Source of the DNA: an uncultured Pelagibacteraceae bacterium
GTDB taxonomy: Bacteria; Pseudomonadota; Alphaproteobacteria; Pelagibacterales; Pelagibacteraceae
Direction: 5' to 3'
DNA: 64,000 nucleotides
NCBI GenBank assembly: GCA_902603905.1
Contig: CACKWM010000003.1
Coordinates: forward strand, 1-64,000
Below are positions 44,926 to 51,978 of this stretch, piece by piece. Made by a program: the position numbers and the translations under genes. The number at the start of each line of letters is the position of its first letter. Position 1 is the stretch's first letter. Under the pieces are notes generated by a model that saw only the letters and a list, made by a program, of their open reading frames with translations, was not told the DNA's origin and searched no databases.

Positions 44926-45153
44926 TTAGCTCGGGTTTTTTTTTAAAAATTCTATATATTTTACCACTTCATCAAATTTGTTATCATCAATATCTTTGTA
45001 ACTCATTTGAAATTTATCTTTAACGCATATTGCAACATGAGCATAAGGGTTTCGTCCCTTAGGATGATTTGGGTGATCAGGTAATTGACCCCGTAAATAA
45101 TCACCAGCTTCCTGAATAATTTTCCACAGTTTACTTGCGTTTTCTTTATTCAT
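44926..45153 (-). CDS. small protein of unknown function, MNKENASKLWK family, with truncated copies nearby
   Basis: 75 residues from ATG 45153 (an in-frame TTG at 45162 would add three). It has an amphipathic N-terminal part MNKENASKLWKIIQEAGDYL and a second part with HPNHPKGRNPYAHVAICV and MSYKDIDDNKFDEVVKYIEF. The second part resembles the C-terminal domain of phage antirepressors (aromatic-x-SYKDI...F.E motif); this is a weak visual match. Broken copies of its first 22 codons lie at 47268-47336 and 48484-48543, so this is the intact member of a duplicated gene set. Confidence 0.6.
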   Translation of the reverse strand: MNKENASKLWKIIQEAGDYLRGQLPDHPNHPKGRNPYAHVAICVKDKFQMSYKDIDDNKFDEVVKYIEFLKKNPS

Positions 45154-45249
45154 ACTAGTCAAAACCTTGTTTTATCTCAATCTGGTCTAGTCTGGGTACT
45201 AGTTTATCCTATAAAATCCTATAATCAAGATCCCTAAAAGTTTTTTCAT
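45088..45249 (-). repeat. mosaic repeat copy A: MKKLLG start plus 5' end of the MNKENASK gene
   Basis: 45088-45176 is identical, base for base, to 47271-47359 (89 bases), and 45208-45249 matches 47389-47430 except at one base. Between them the two copies differ. Read on the - strand the unit holds an ATGAAAAAACTTTTAGGG start (45249) and then the start of the small gene. It begins 30 bases after the stop of the protease gene. Confidence 0.85.
45199..45249 (-). pseudogene. truncated signal-peptide start (MKKLLG type)
   Basis: ATG at 45249 opens a 16-codon frame MKKLLGILIIGFYRIN then TAG. It matches the signal-peptide start of the secreted protein gene at 48293 (MKKLLGTVVLG) at the DNA level but lacks the cleavage region and any mature protein. 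It looks like a leftover of a recombined gene. Confidence 0.55.
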
Positions 45250-45279
45250 TTTGACGGTCATGTGACGTTAGGAAGATAA

Positions 45280-46917
45280 TTAATTATTCTTTTCTAATTT
45301 TTCTAGCTCTTTATCTATCTTAGCCAATTTCTTTTTTCCAATTAAGCATTCTAAATAAACAGTTTGCAAAATTCCTTTATTAGCTATGTCCTCTGATGAA
45401 AGTTTTCGTTTAGAATTTGATAGAACTGGTTTAATAGAATTCGACTCTAAGAAAGTTTTTACTACAGATGTTTTGATGCCAAAATTCATATTTTCTGGCA
45501 GGGTTCCAAATGCCTGAAGAAAAAAGAATATATTTGCCTTAGCTACGGCCACACCAATTACATTTCCATACTCATCATAAATTGGTCCTCCACTATTACC
45601 TGGTTGTAAGGCTGCATCGATTTGCATTCTTGTAAATTCATCACCCAATCCAGATAAGGAACTTACATTTCCTTGGTTTAATTTAATTTTAGAACTTATT
45701 GATTTTCCAAAAGGATATCCCATAACAATTATTTTTTCCCCTAGCTTGGCGTCTTGGTTTCTAAATTTTGCAAAACTATTAATTTTTTTTGAAACCTTTA
45801 AAAGCGCAAGATCATTCTGTCTATCCTGAGAGATAATAATTGCAGCACTACCGTTGGGATCGTTATCAAGAAATAATTTGATTTCATCACATTTTGTATC
45901 AAATTTTGTAATACCTGCTTGTTCTATAACATGATTATTTGTTATCACGTGTCCTTCTGAGCTAACAAAAAAAGCCGTTCCATTCCATGCGGGTACTGGT
46001 TCATTTTCTTTTGATTCAGCCTTTTGTTTTTCTATTTCTTTTTCTTTAGCTATTCTTATTTCTTCTTTAGTTGCTTTTTCTTCTTCTTCATATGTTTTTA
46101 AAGCATATTTTAAAGATTTTTTAATTTCATCTTCTGATAGTTTTATTTTTTTATTTTGATCACCAAAAGTTACCATGACTGTAATTGGATAATTAATGTT
46201 TTCTAATCCATATATACCATTATAATTGTCTACTAAATCCCACATATTAATTAGATATTGTTTTCCACAATTATTTTCTTTTATAGCTTTATTTTTACAA
46301 GGAGAGCCTTTGGGGCTTGATGAAATATTAAATTCCTTTGATTGATTTTCATTAACTATAAATTTATATTTAATTAATGTCCCAGATATAAATTTGTCCT
46401 CGTATTTGACTTTATAATTTCCTGTTGCTCTAATTACTTCTTTTATTCTCTCTTCCTCTGTGTATTTCTTTTTTGTTCCAAGATATCTTTCTTTACATTT
46501 TGTGAGATAAATATCTTTTTGTTTACCAGGAAGAACTGTGGCCATCCATTCAGCTAAACACCATGCCTCGATTGTTCCTAAGGCGAAAATTGATCCTGTT
46601 AATTCACCTATAGGATTATGTGCTACTGTAGACTGTTTTTTTTCTACAATATATTTTTTTGCAATGTCTTCCCTCATGATGAATTCAGGTACTTTAAATT
46701 CTTCTCTAATTTTTATTTGAAGAATGTCATAATGTTCTTTGCTGGTTATTGTATAAATTAAAGTACTTCTTACTCTTTCAGCTTTGTCATCCACATAAAC
46801 TGCTTTTTCTTTACCTTTAATTAATTCAGTTTTTTTAACTTTTCTATCAACTGGAACTTGAGTTCCACATTGCACAACAAAAAACGCTAGAATGGTGAAC
46901 GCTAGTAATCTCCTCAT
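45280..46917 (-). CDS. trypsin-like (HtrA/DegP-type S1C) serine protease lipoprotein with unusual N-terminal domain
   Basis: 545 residues from ATG 46917, selected because GAGGT lies just upstream and the protein then begins MRRLLAFTILAFFVVQC, a lipoprotein-type signal with Cys 17. Residues 20-320 form an unrecognised region with several Cys (AWCLAEW, LTKCKE, GSPCKNK, NNCGKQ) and a Lys/Glu-rich helix. Residues about 325-500 are the protease domain with the full triad: His in ITNNHVIEQ, Asp in RQNDLALL, Ser in QPGNSGGPIYDE. No PDZ domain follows. It probably works in the periplasm, anchored to a membrane. Repeat copies flank it on both sides. Confidence 0.82.
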   Translation of the reverse strand: MRRLLAFTILAFFVVQCGTQVPVDRKVKKTELIKGKEKAVYVDDKAERVRSTLIYTITSKEHYDILQIKIREEFKVPEFIMREDIAKKYIVEKKQSTVAHNPIGELTGSIFALGTIEAWCLAEWMATVLPGKQKDIYLTKCKERYLGTKKKYTEEERIKEVIRATGNYKVKYEDKFISGTLIKYKFIVNENQSKEFNISSSPKGSPCKNKAIKENNCGKQYLINMWDLVDNYNGIYGLENINYPITVMVTFGDQNKKIKLSEDEIKKSLKYALKTYEEEEKATKEEIRIAKEKEIEKQKAESKENEPVPAWNGTAFFVSSEGHVITNNHVIEQAGITKFDTKCDEIKLFLDNDPNGSAAIIISQDRQNDLALLKVSKKINSFAKFRNQDAKLGEKIIVMGYPFGKSISSKIKLNQGNVSSLSGLGDEFTRMQIDAALQPGNSGGPIYDEYGNVIGVAVAKANIFFFLQAFGTLPENMNFGIKTSVVKTFLESNSIKPVLSNSKRKLSSEDIANKGILQTVYLECLIGKKKLAKIDKELEKLEKNN

Positions 46918-47040
46918 TGGTACCTCTAATCCAATTGTCACATTTTTTTTTTGATTTGTCACGATCTAACTATCCAACAAAACGGCTATTTATGATTAAC
47001 AAACTATTAAAATGTAGCAAAGTTAACGAAAGGACATTGC

Positions 47041-47085
47041 TTATTTATTTAAACCCAGAACCACGATCCCTAAAAGCTTTTTCAT
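47041..47085 (-). pseudogene. truncated signal-peptide start (MKKLLG type)
   Basis: ATG at 47085 opens MKKLLGIVVLGLNK then TAA at 47041. Its upstream 250 bases match the upstream region of the intact gene at 48293. The reading frame leaves the family exactly inside the hydrophobic core, as expected if a downstream gene body was lost. Confidence 0.55.
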
Positions 47086-47337
47086 AATTAAATGCTATCA
47101 AAAAGCACTAGAATTAACCATTTGATTTATCTCGAAATGGTCTAGTTTGAGTACTAGTTTGTTAGATGTTTTTAGTGAATCTTTATGCGAATTATTTTTT
47201 ATGAATTTTAAATAGTCCGCATAACTAGTGTGAGGTAGGGTGATGTAGTGTGAGGTAGTGTGTTAGTCTAACCCCGTAAATAATCACCAGCTTCCTGAAT
47301 AATTTTCCACAGTTTACTTGCGTTTTCTTTATTCATA
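47051..47337 (-). repeat. mosaic repeat copy B1, about 287 bases, matching 48259-48544
   Basis: This segment aligns over its whole length with 48259-48544. Shared pieces on the - strand, in order, are: MNKENASK start, TTATTTACGG, a conserved stretch encoding TSYADYL(K/Q)FIKNNS(H/R)KDS, AAACTAG...CTAGAC, GAGATAAATCAAAT, and the MKKLLG start. It also contains TAGTGTGAGGTAG twice (47226-47238, 47246-47258; period 20). It fills most of the 530-base gap 46918-47447; no complete gene was found in that gap. Confidence 0.8.
47268..47336 (-). pseudogene. truncated copy of the MNKENASKLWK small gene
   Basis: 22 codons identical in DNA to the first 22 codons of the gene at 45153, ending YLRG and then directly TAG at 47268. 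The other two thirds of the gene are missing. The identity over 89 bases including the upstream region shows a very recent duplication or gene conversion. Confidence 0.75.
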
Positions 47338-47430
47338 CTAGTCAAAACCTTGTTTTATCGCAAATGTCTCCAGTTGTGTCTCTAGCATCCTATAAAATCC
47401 TATAACCAAGATCCCTAAAAGTTTTTTCAT
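47271..47430 (-). repeat. mosaic repeat copy B2, matching copy A (45088-45249)
   Basis: Shares 89 identical bases with 45088-45176 and a 42-base near-identical end that contains the ATGAAAAAACTTTTAGGG start at 47430. It begins 18 bases after the stop of the secreted protein gene (47448), the same relative position that copy A has after the protease gene. Confidence 0.85.
47338..47430 (-). pseudogene. truncated signal-peptide start (MKKLLG type)
   Basis: ATG at 47430 opens a 30-codon frame beginning MKKLLGILVIGFYRMLET and ending with TAG at 47338. Only the first 12 residues resemble a signal peptide. It starts 18 bases downstream of the stop of the 281-residue secreted protein gene. A ribosome site is not obvious. 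Confidence 0.5.
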
Positions 47431-47447
47431 TTATAGAATCCCCAATT

Positions 47448-48293
47448 TTAATAACAATTCTCATTTCTAAAGTTACTAGTTGATATACCAAATTTGTTTG
47501 ATTGAGCGTTGTAATCAATCATTAACATTTGATCATTAGTATTACTTATGGAGGTGTCAACTATCATATACATTATGCAGTTACTGTTACCTGCTCTCCC
47601 TATACTAACATATTGGCCATTACCAATATTATTTGAATTGTAAGGAATTGTTGTAAATGAGATACCTGTCCTATCGTTTAAATTACAATAAATTAATTCA
47701 TCAGATTTAAAATTAGTATTAAAGTTATATTTATCTACAAACCTAAAAGCAGACTTTAAATACGTATCTAACAAATCTTTACTTAATCCACCTTTGGTTA
47801 TACCACAATTTCCTAAATATTTATTTGGTACGTTTATTTCAGTAAAAATATCTTCTGTAGTAGTAGATATCTCAACTTTTTCTGTGGTTGGCCATACTTT
47901 TTTTATTTTATAATTCCAATCTTTAGTAAAGAAGCTATCAAATTTACATTTAAATGTTCCTGTATTTGAATCGATTAAATTTATAATTAAATTACATTTT
48001 TTATTTTTTGAATTAAATGCATAACCTTTATAATTATCTTTTGATCCAGATATTTCTCCAGTTAGTTTGTCCTTAGATTGTTTTCCACCACTAACTCTGT
48101 ATATTTTTATTTTATCACCTGATTTAACATATGCCTCTAAAATACCATCATTGTCTAACCAAAGACCTTCTATTGTTTCGAGATTATTATCTTTAAAATA
48201 TTTTTTAATTGCTTGTTTTTCAACATTTGATAAAGCAAATACGGCGTTACACCACAACAAACCCAGAACCACGGTTCCTAGAAGTTTTTTCAT
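47448..48293 (-). CDS. secreted protein of unknown function with MKKLLG signal peptide
   Basis: 281 residues. The signal peptide MKKLLGTVVLGLLWCNAVFA ends in a signal-peptidase-I type site; the Cys is not in a lipobox. The mature part has ETIEGLWLDNDG near residue 40 and later Cys residues (KKCNLI, FKCKF, LGNCGIT, IYCNLND, NSNCIMY, ENCY), which suggests disulfides in the periplasm. I do not recognise a domain. Its 5' leader and signal-peptide start are repeated in truncated form nearby, so this is the intact gene of a leader cassette set. Confidence 0.72.
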   Translation of the reverse strand: MKKLLGTVVLGLLWCNAVFALSNVEKQAIKKYFKDNNLETIEGLWLDNDGILEAYVKSGDKIKIYRVSGGKQSKDKLTGEISGSKDNYKGYAFNSKNKKCNLIINLIDSNTGTFKCKFDSFFTKDWNYKIKKVWPTTEKVEISTTTEDIFTEINVPNKYLGNCGITKGGLSKDLLDTYLKSAFRFVDKYNFNTNFKSDELIYCNLNDRTGISFTTIPYNSNNIGNGQYVSIGRAGNSNCIMYMIVDTSISNTNDQMLMIDYNAQSNKFGISTSNFRNENCY

Positions 48294-48544
48294 AATAAAA
48301 TGTTATCAAAAACTTCTAAAATTAACTATTTGATTTATCTCAAATTTGCCTAGTCTGGTGCCTAGTTTGCTGCTTAAATTGATGAATCTTTACGCGAATT
48401 ATTTTTTATGAATTGTAAATAGTCCGCATAACTAGTGTAGGGTAGCGCAATGTAATGCCAAGTATGTTGTTCCGCTAATTCCGTAAATAATCACCAACTT
48501 CCTGTATGATTTTCTAGAGTTTACTTGCATTTTCTTTATTCATA
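48259..48544 (-). repeat. mosaic repeat copy C, about 286 bases, upstream of the intact secreted protein gene
   Basis: Matches 47051-47337 throughout, with many scattered substitutions, so it is the older copy pair. It includes the promoter/leader part directly before ATG 48293 and a decayed MNKENASK start. A conserved frame without a start encodes HYIALPYTSYADYL and FIKNNSRKDSSI in both copies, with mostly conservative changes. The remaining part of the gap 48545-48693 is AT-rich with nothing further recognised. Confidence 0.8.
48484..48543 (-). pseudogene. decayed copy of the MNKENASKLWK small gene
   Basis: Starts at 48543 with MNKENASKL then an in-frame TAG replaces the Trp codon TGG. The next bases still align with the family up to TTATTTACGG. 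The copy is therefore dead and more diverged than the one at 47268-47336. Confidence 0.65.
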
Positions 48545-48693
48545 ATACTTTTATACAATTTATTTAATTTAAAAAAATTGAAACAAATTGATTTAATCAC
48601 TTTCAGGTTGTAAACTAATTTAGACATTATTATCAATCATTGTCTTGTATATATGAAAAAACTTTGCTTAAATTATTTTTATAAAAAATAGCA

Positions 48694-49443
48694 ATGCCTA
48701 AGAAAAAAAAAATTAGAAGAAAAAAAAAAACTGCTGATCCACTTAGTTTAGAAAAATTGCCTTCTACACTAAGTAAGTTTTATCAAAATTATAAAAAACA
48801 AAAAGAAATTGATGATTTAAGAAAAATTAAGCTTCAAGAAAGAGAAGAAGCTAAAAATATTGTTCAGGAAAAAAAGAAACTATCATCAAGAACAGAAAAA
48901 ATTGAAAAAGAAGAAGAAAGATTAAGATTAAAAGAAGAAGAACTAAAACAAAAAGAAAATGACATAAAATTGAAAGAAGAGGAACAAAGAAAAAAAGATG
49001 AATATTTAAGATTAAAAGATTTAGATTTAAGACGTAAAGACACTGATCAAAATCGAAGAAATAAGCAGTTGCAATTAAAAGCAGAGGAACAAAAACGAAA
49101 AGATGTAGATTTAGTAGTCAGAGAAGAAGAACAAAAACGAAAAGAACAAAAAGAAAATAGAAAAAAATACAAAGAGCTAAAACTTAAAGCTATCAATGAT
49201 CAAGAATTAAAAAATCAAGAAGAAATTAGAATAAAAGAATGGGAAAGAAGATTTGAAGAGGAGAGACGATTAGAAGAAAAACGTGAAGAATTAAAAGCTG
49301 AAAGAATAGCAAAAAAACAGCAAGAAAGAACAGTTTTATTAGATGAAAAAGAAAATACAATTCAGAAAAAGCAAAATTTACCTGATGAAGAATTAGTCTC
49401 TAGATTAGAAAACTTTGAAACAAAGCATTCGAAAAAAAATTAA
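48694..49443 (+). CDS. highly charged coiled-coil / single-alpha-helix protein
   Basis: 249 residues made almost entirely of Lys, Glu, Arg, Leu and Gln. The basic start MPKKKKIRRKKKTADP is followed by a short hydrophobic piece (LEKLPSTLSKFYQNY) and then, from about 45 to 225, continuous helix with repeats of the type LRLKEEE, LRLKDLDLRRKD, LQLKAEEQKRKD and VVREEEQKRKE (period about 21-24). No signal peptide or membrane segment is present, so it is cytoplasmic. It could be a structural or nucleoid-associated protein; function unknown. Its stop is 3 bases from the convergent MFS gene. Confidence 0.7.
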   Translation: MPKKKKIRRKKKTADPLSLEKLPSTLSKFYQNYKKQKEIDDLRKIKLQEREEAKNIVQEKKKLSSRTEKIEKEEERLRLKEEELKQKENDIKLKEEEQRKKDEYLRLKDLDLRRKDTDQNRRNKQLQLKAEEQKRKDVDLVVREEEQKRKEQKENRKKYKELKLKAINDQELKNQEEIRIKEWERRFEEERRLEEKREELKAERIAKKQQERTVLLDEKENTIQKKQNLPDEELVSRLENFETKHSKKN

Positions 49444-49446
49444 TTT

Positions 49447-50820
49447 TTATTCTGTTTTTCTATCAACGGGTTGCTCAATTGATTTTTCTTCTTTTTTGTA
49501 GACAACGCCTTTTCTATCAAGCATTTTCTTAACTTTTTCAGTGTAAGGCTCTTCAATATACTCTGCTGTAGGATCTAATTCTAATCCAGCCGGAGTAATT
49601 GTTGCTGGAATAGGGGTAAAAGTAGAGTCTGGGTTATCTGCAACTTTTCTAATATTCATTCTATAAACACCAAATGTTCCGATCACAATATGCATAATTA
49701 TTAAAAAAATAAAAAAACCATTCATATTAAACCATTCCATAAACAGGGAGCAAATTATAGGGCCACTTATTGCACCAATTCCAAATATTAACTGAAGACC
49801 ACCACCAGCAGCTACGAATTTTTCTTTAGGCACAAAATCATTTGTATGTGCAAGATTTAAAGAAAACAAAGGAAGGCATAAACCTGCATAAAATCCAACT
49901 GCTAAAAAAAATAAAACTTTATTAATTGGTAATTCAATTGATAAATACATATTAACAAGACTTGATCCAGAAAAAATAATTGCAAAAAAAGAAAAAAATG
50001 CACATAAAAAAGTAACGATGACAATTATTTTTCTTCTATCAAATTTATCTGAAAAATAACCAATTGGTCCTTGAAAAAGAACACCAGATATAGTTGCTAT
50101 AAAAAGTAAAATTGAAGTTTCAAATAGTGTAAAATTAGATTTTGTAGCATATACAGCCATTAAAGAAAAAAAAGCAGCGTGTATTACACCTGTACAAAAA
50201 GAACTTACAGCTCCAAGTGGAGAAATTTTATATAATTCTTTAATACTTATAGTTCCTATTTTTTTAAATTTAGGAGTAGGTCTTTTTGTTAAAAGAATGG
50301 GTACCAATGCTAGAGATAGCAATACTGAAACTAAAATAAATGGTTCATAGTTTTTAGGATCACTTACGTTAAGTAACAGCATTCCAATTCCCAATCCAAT
50401 ATAAAGAATTATCATGTATGCTGATAATAATTGCCCTCTATTTTTATTTGTTGCTCTGTCGTTTAACCAACTCTCAGCTACTATGTAACAGCTTACCAAA
50501 CTAATTCCTGTTATAATTCTACTTAAAGTCCACATTACTGGATTTACATAAACAGCTGCTAACAAGGCACTTAAGGAAGCTAATGAAGCAAAAGCAGCAA
50601 ATACTCTTATGTGTCCAACTTTTTGTACTAATTTGGGAGTAGTTTGTGATCCTGAAAAGTAACCAATGAAGTAACCAGCCATAAATATACCTGTTGTGAT
50701 TACACTAAAATTTTCAGCAACCGATCTGATACCCATTAATTGCATTTGAAGACCGTGAGCGATCATCATTGTTCCTATGCCAGCAAATAGTGGCCAAGAT
50801 CTTGTTACTTCTTTATGCAT
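49447..50820 (-). CDS. MFS transporter
   Basis: 457 residues: 12 membrane segments and a hydrophilic C-terminal tail of about 60 residues. The MFS loop motifs are visible as GYFSGSQTTPKLVQKVGHIR and GPIGYFSDKFDRRKIIVIV. SCYIVAESWLNDRATNKNRG is typical of the YcaD/UMF-like branch that transports small metabolites. Substrate unknown. It is monocistronic or leads nothing obvious. Confidence 0.85.
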   Translation of the reverse strand: MHKEVTRSWPLFAGIGTMMIAHGLQMQLMGIRSVAENFSVITTGIFMAGYFIGYFSGSQTTPKLVQKVGHIRVFAAFASLASLSALLAAVYVNPVMWTLSRIITGISLVSCYIVAESWLNDRATNKNRGQLLSAYMIILYIGLGIGMLLLNVSDPKNYEPFILVSVLLSLALVPILLTKRPTPKFKKIGTISIKELYKISPLGAVSSFCTGVIHAAFFSLMAVYATKSNFTLFETSILLFIATISGVLFQGPIGYFSDKFDRRKIIVIVTFLCAFFSFFAIIFSGSSLVNMYLSIELPINKVLFFLAVGFYAGLCLPLFSLNLAHTNDFVPKEKFVAAGGGLQLIFGIGAISGPIICSLFMEWFNMNGFFIFLIIMHIVIGTFGVYRMNIRKVADNPDSTFTPIPATITPAGLELDPTAEYIEEPYTEKVKKMLDRKGVVYKKEEKSIEQPVDRKTE

Positions 50821-50874
50821 ATATATTTGTCTGCTTATTACTTACTTGAAATTTTGCAAGTAATTAGTTCTGAT

Positions 50875-51732
50875 TTATGTTTTTTTTAAGGCTAGGAACG
50901 AATGAACTGCAATTGTTAATATGATCACTGAGCCACCTAATATAGTTTCCAAACTAGGTTGTTCTTTAATAACCAACCATACCCAAACTGGACCCAGTAT
51001 AGTTTCTAGCAGAAAGAAAAGATTAACTTCAGCAGCTGTAATAAACCTTGGAGCTATTGTTACCAAAACAAAAGGTATAGCTACACACATAATACACATA
51101 AGAGGAATAAAAATTATGTCATTTCCAACTAACTCAAAGTTTTTTACAAAGAAAAACGCAAAAATAGCAACACATAGCTTGCCTATTACTGCCGATGGTA
51201 CAAGATCTCTATCTTTGGCATATCTTGCTAAATTAGCATTACAAGCAAGCCCAAATGCTGTCACTAGACCAAAAAAATCACCATAGAAATTACCTAAATT
51301 AAGCGAGTCATAGAAAATATAAACACAAGCTAGAAAAGTTATTATTATTGCAGTCCAAGTTTTTTTGTCAGGAGCTTCTTTTAAAAATATAGCTCCCAAT
51401 ATAGCAGAAAGCATTGGGGCTAGAGCAATCATTACTAAAGTATTGGCAACATTAGTATTTTGAATAGATATTATAAAAGTAATGTTACATGCAGAGAAGC
51501 TGAAAATATAAAATATTCCTGGATAACCTATTCCAAATAGAACTTTAAGAAAATTTTTATTATAAAAAATTAATGTACCAATTAAAACAAACACAAAAGG
51601 TATTGCTCCTCTATAGAACAACATTCCCCAGGTATCTATACTGGATAATCTAATTAATAGAGAGTCTGGAGTAATAAGAAATACAGCTATAAATGCTAGA
51701 AGGGATCCTTTTTGCTGATTTGTAAGGTTCAT
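50875..51732 (-). CDS. EamA-family (drug/metabolite) transporter
   Basis: 285 residues and about 10 helices, with SLLAFIAVFLITPDSLLIRL at the start, TLVMIALAPMLSAILGAIFLKEA in helix 4-5 and AEVNLFFLLETILGPVWVWLVI in the second repeat. It is divergent from the bhmT leader, with about 75 bases to the predicted bhmT transcription start. It is one of five EamA genes in the window. Confidence 0.86.
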   Translation of the reverse strand: MNLTNQQKGSLLAFIAVFLITPDSLLIRLSSIDTWGMLFYRGAIPFVFVLIGTLIFYNKNFLKVLFGIGYPGIFYIFSFSACNITFIISIQNTNVANTLVMIALAPMLSAILGAIFLKEAPDKKTWTAIIITFLACVYIFYDSLNLGNFYGDFFGLVTAFGLACNANLARYAKDRDLVPSAVIGKLCVAIFAFFFVKNFELVGNDIIFIPLMCIMCVAIPFVLVTIAPRFITAAEVNLFFLLETILGPVWVWLVIKEQPSLETILGGSVIILTIAVHSFLALKKT

Positions 51733-51771
51733 TTAAAAATTGTTATAAATTTATATATATATTTTTTATCA

Positions 51772-51800
51772 TTGTTTTATTAATTTACTTATAGTATCTT
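51772..51800 (+). promoter_or_regulatory. predicted promoter of the bhmT riboswitch leader
   Basis: TTGTTT (51772-51777) and TATCTT (51795-51800) are 17 bases apart. The expected start, about 51807, coincides with the first base of the SAM-II stem, so the whole leader would be transcribed with no extra 5' sequence. The -10 box is not perfect. Confidence 0.5.
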
Positions 51801-51806
51801 TTAAAT

Positions 51807-51855
51807 AGCGCCGATTTAAGTCGAATTGCGGGGCGCTATAAAAAATCCTGCTAAA
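51807..51855 (+). promoter_or_regulatory. SAM-II riboswitch aptamer
   Basis: The stem AGCGCC (51807-51812) / GGCGCT (51832-51837) closes GATTTAA...ATTGC, followed by TATAAA-like sequence and GCTAAA (51850-51855). This is the SAM-II consensus layout, where GCTAAA forms the pseudoknot with the loop when S-adenosylmethionine binds. The last nine bases CCTGCTAAA (51847-51855) are also the exact complement of TTTAGCAGG in the terminator just downstream, giving an antiterminator in the unbound state. Confidence 0.9.
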
Positions 51856-51871
51856 CAGATGTTTCCATGTG

Positions 51872-51901
51872 AACCACCTTTTTAGCAGGTGGTTTTTTTT
51901 T
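51872..51901 (+). terminator. SAM-controlled intrinsic terminator in the bhmT leader
   Basis: AACCACCT (51872-51879) pairs with AGGTGGTT (51887-51894) around TTTTAGC and is followed by a T8-9 run. TTTAGCAGG (51881-51889) overlaps the loop and right arm and can pair with CCTGCTAAA of the SAM-II aptamer, so terminator and antiterminator exclude each other. Confidence 0.85.
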
Positions 51902-51921
51902 GAATCATTTCTCAATTAATA

Positions 51922-51978
51922 AACCGGGTATTTGAACCGTATTGTGCACCCAGCAAAAGCTAAAGCACTAAAAAGGAG
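51922..51978 (+). promoter_or_regulatory. SAM-V riboswitch aptamer
   Basis: GGGT (51926-51929) pairs with ACCC (51948-51951), enclosing ATTTGAACCGTATTGTGC. GTGC (51944-51947) can pair with GCAC (51965-51968) to make the pseudoknot, with CAAAAGCTAAA in between and AAAAGGAG after it. This is the SAM-V pattern of marine alphaproteobacteria, known to occur in tandem with SAM-II before bhmT in SAR11. Confidence 0.85.

Noticed and set aside
46918-46962. In-frame start 15 codons upstream of the protease gene
   Set aside because: GAGGT and a lipoprotein signal support ATG 46917; the longer form would bury the signal peptide.
47226-47258. TAGTGTGAGGTAG x2 as the start of a CRISPR or VNTR array
   Set aside because: Only two units with a 7-base separation exist and no further copies or spacers follow. 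It is part of the longer mosaic repeat.
47041-47430. Short MKKLLG frames as real small secreted peptides
   Set aside because: They stop at 14-30 codons inside or just after the hydrophobic core, lack a cleavage site, and match the 5' end of a full gene. They are best read as remnants.
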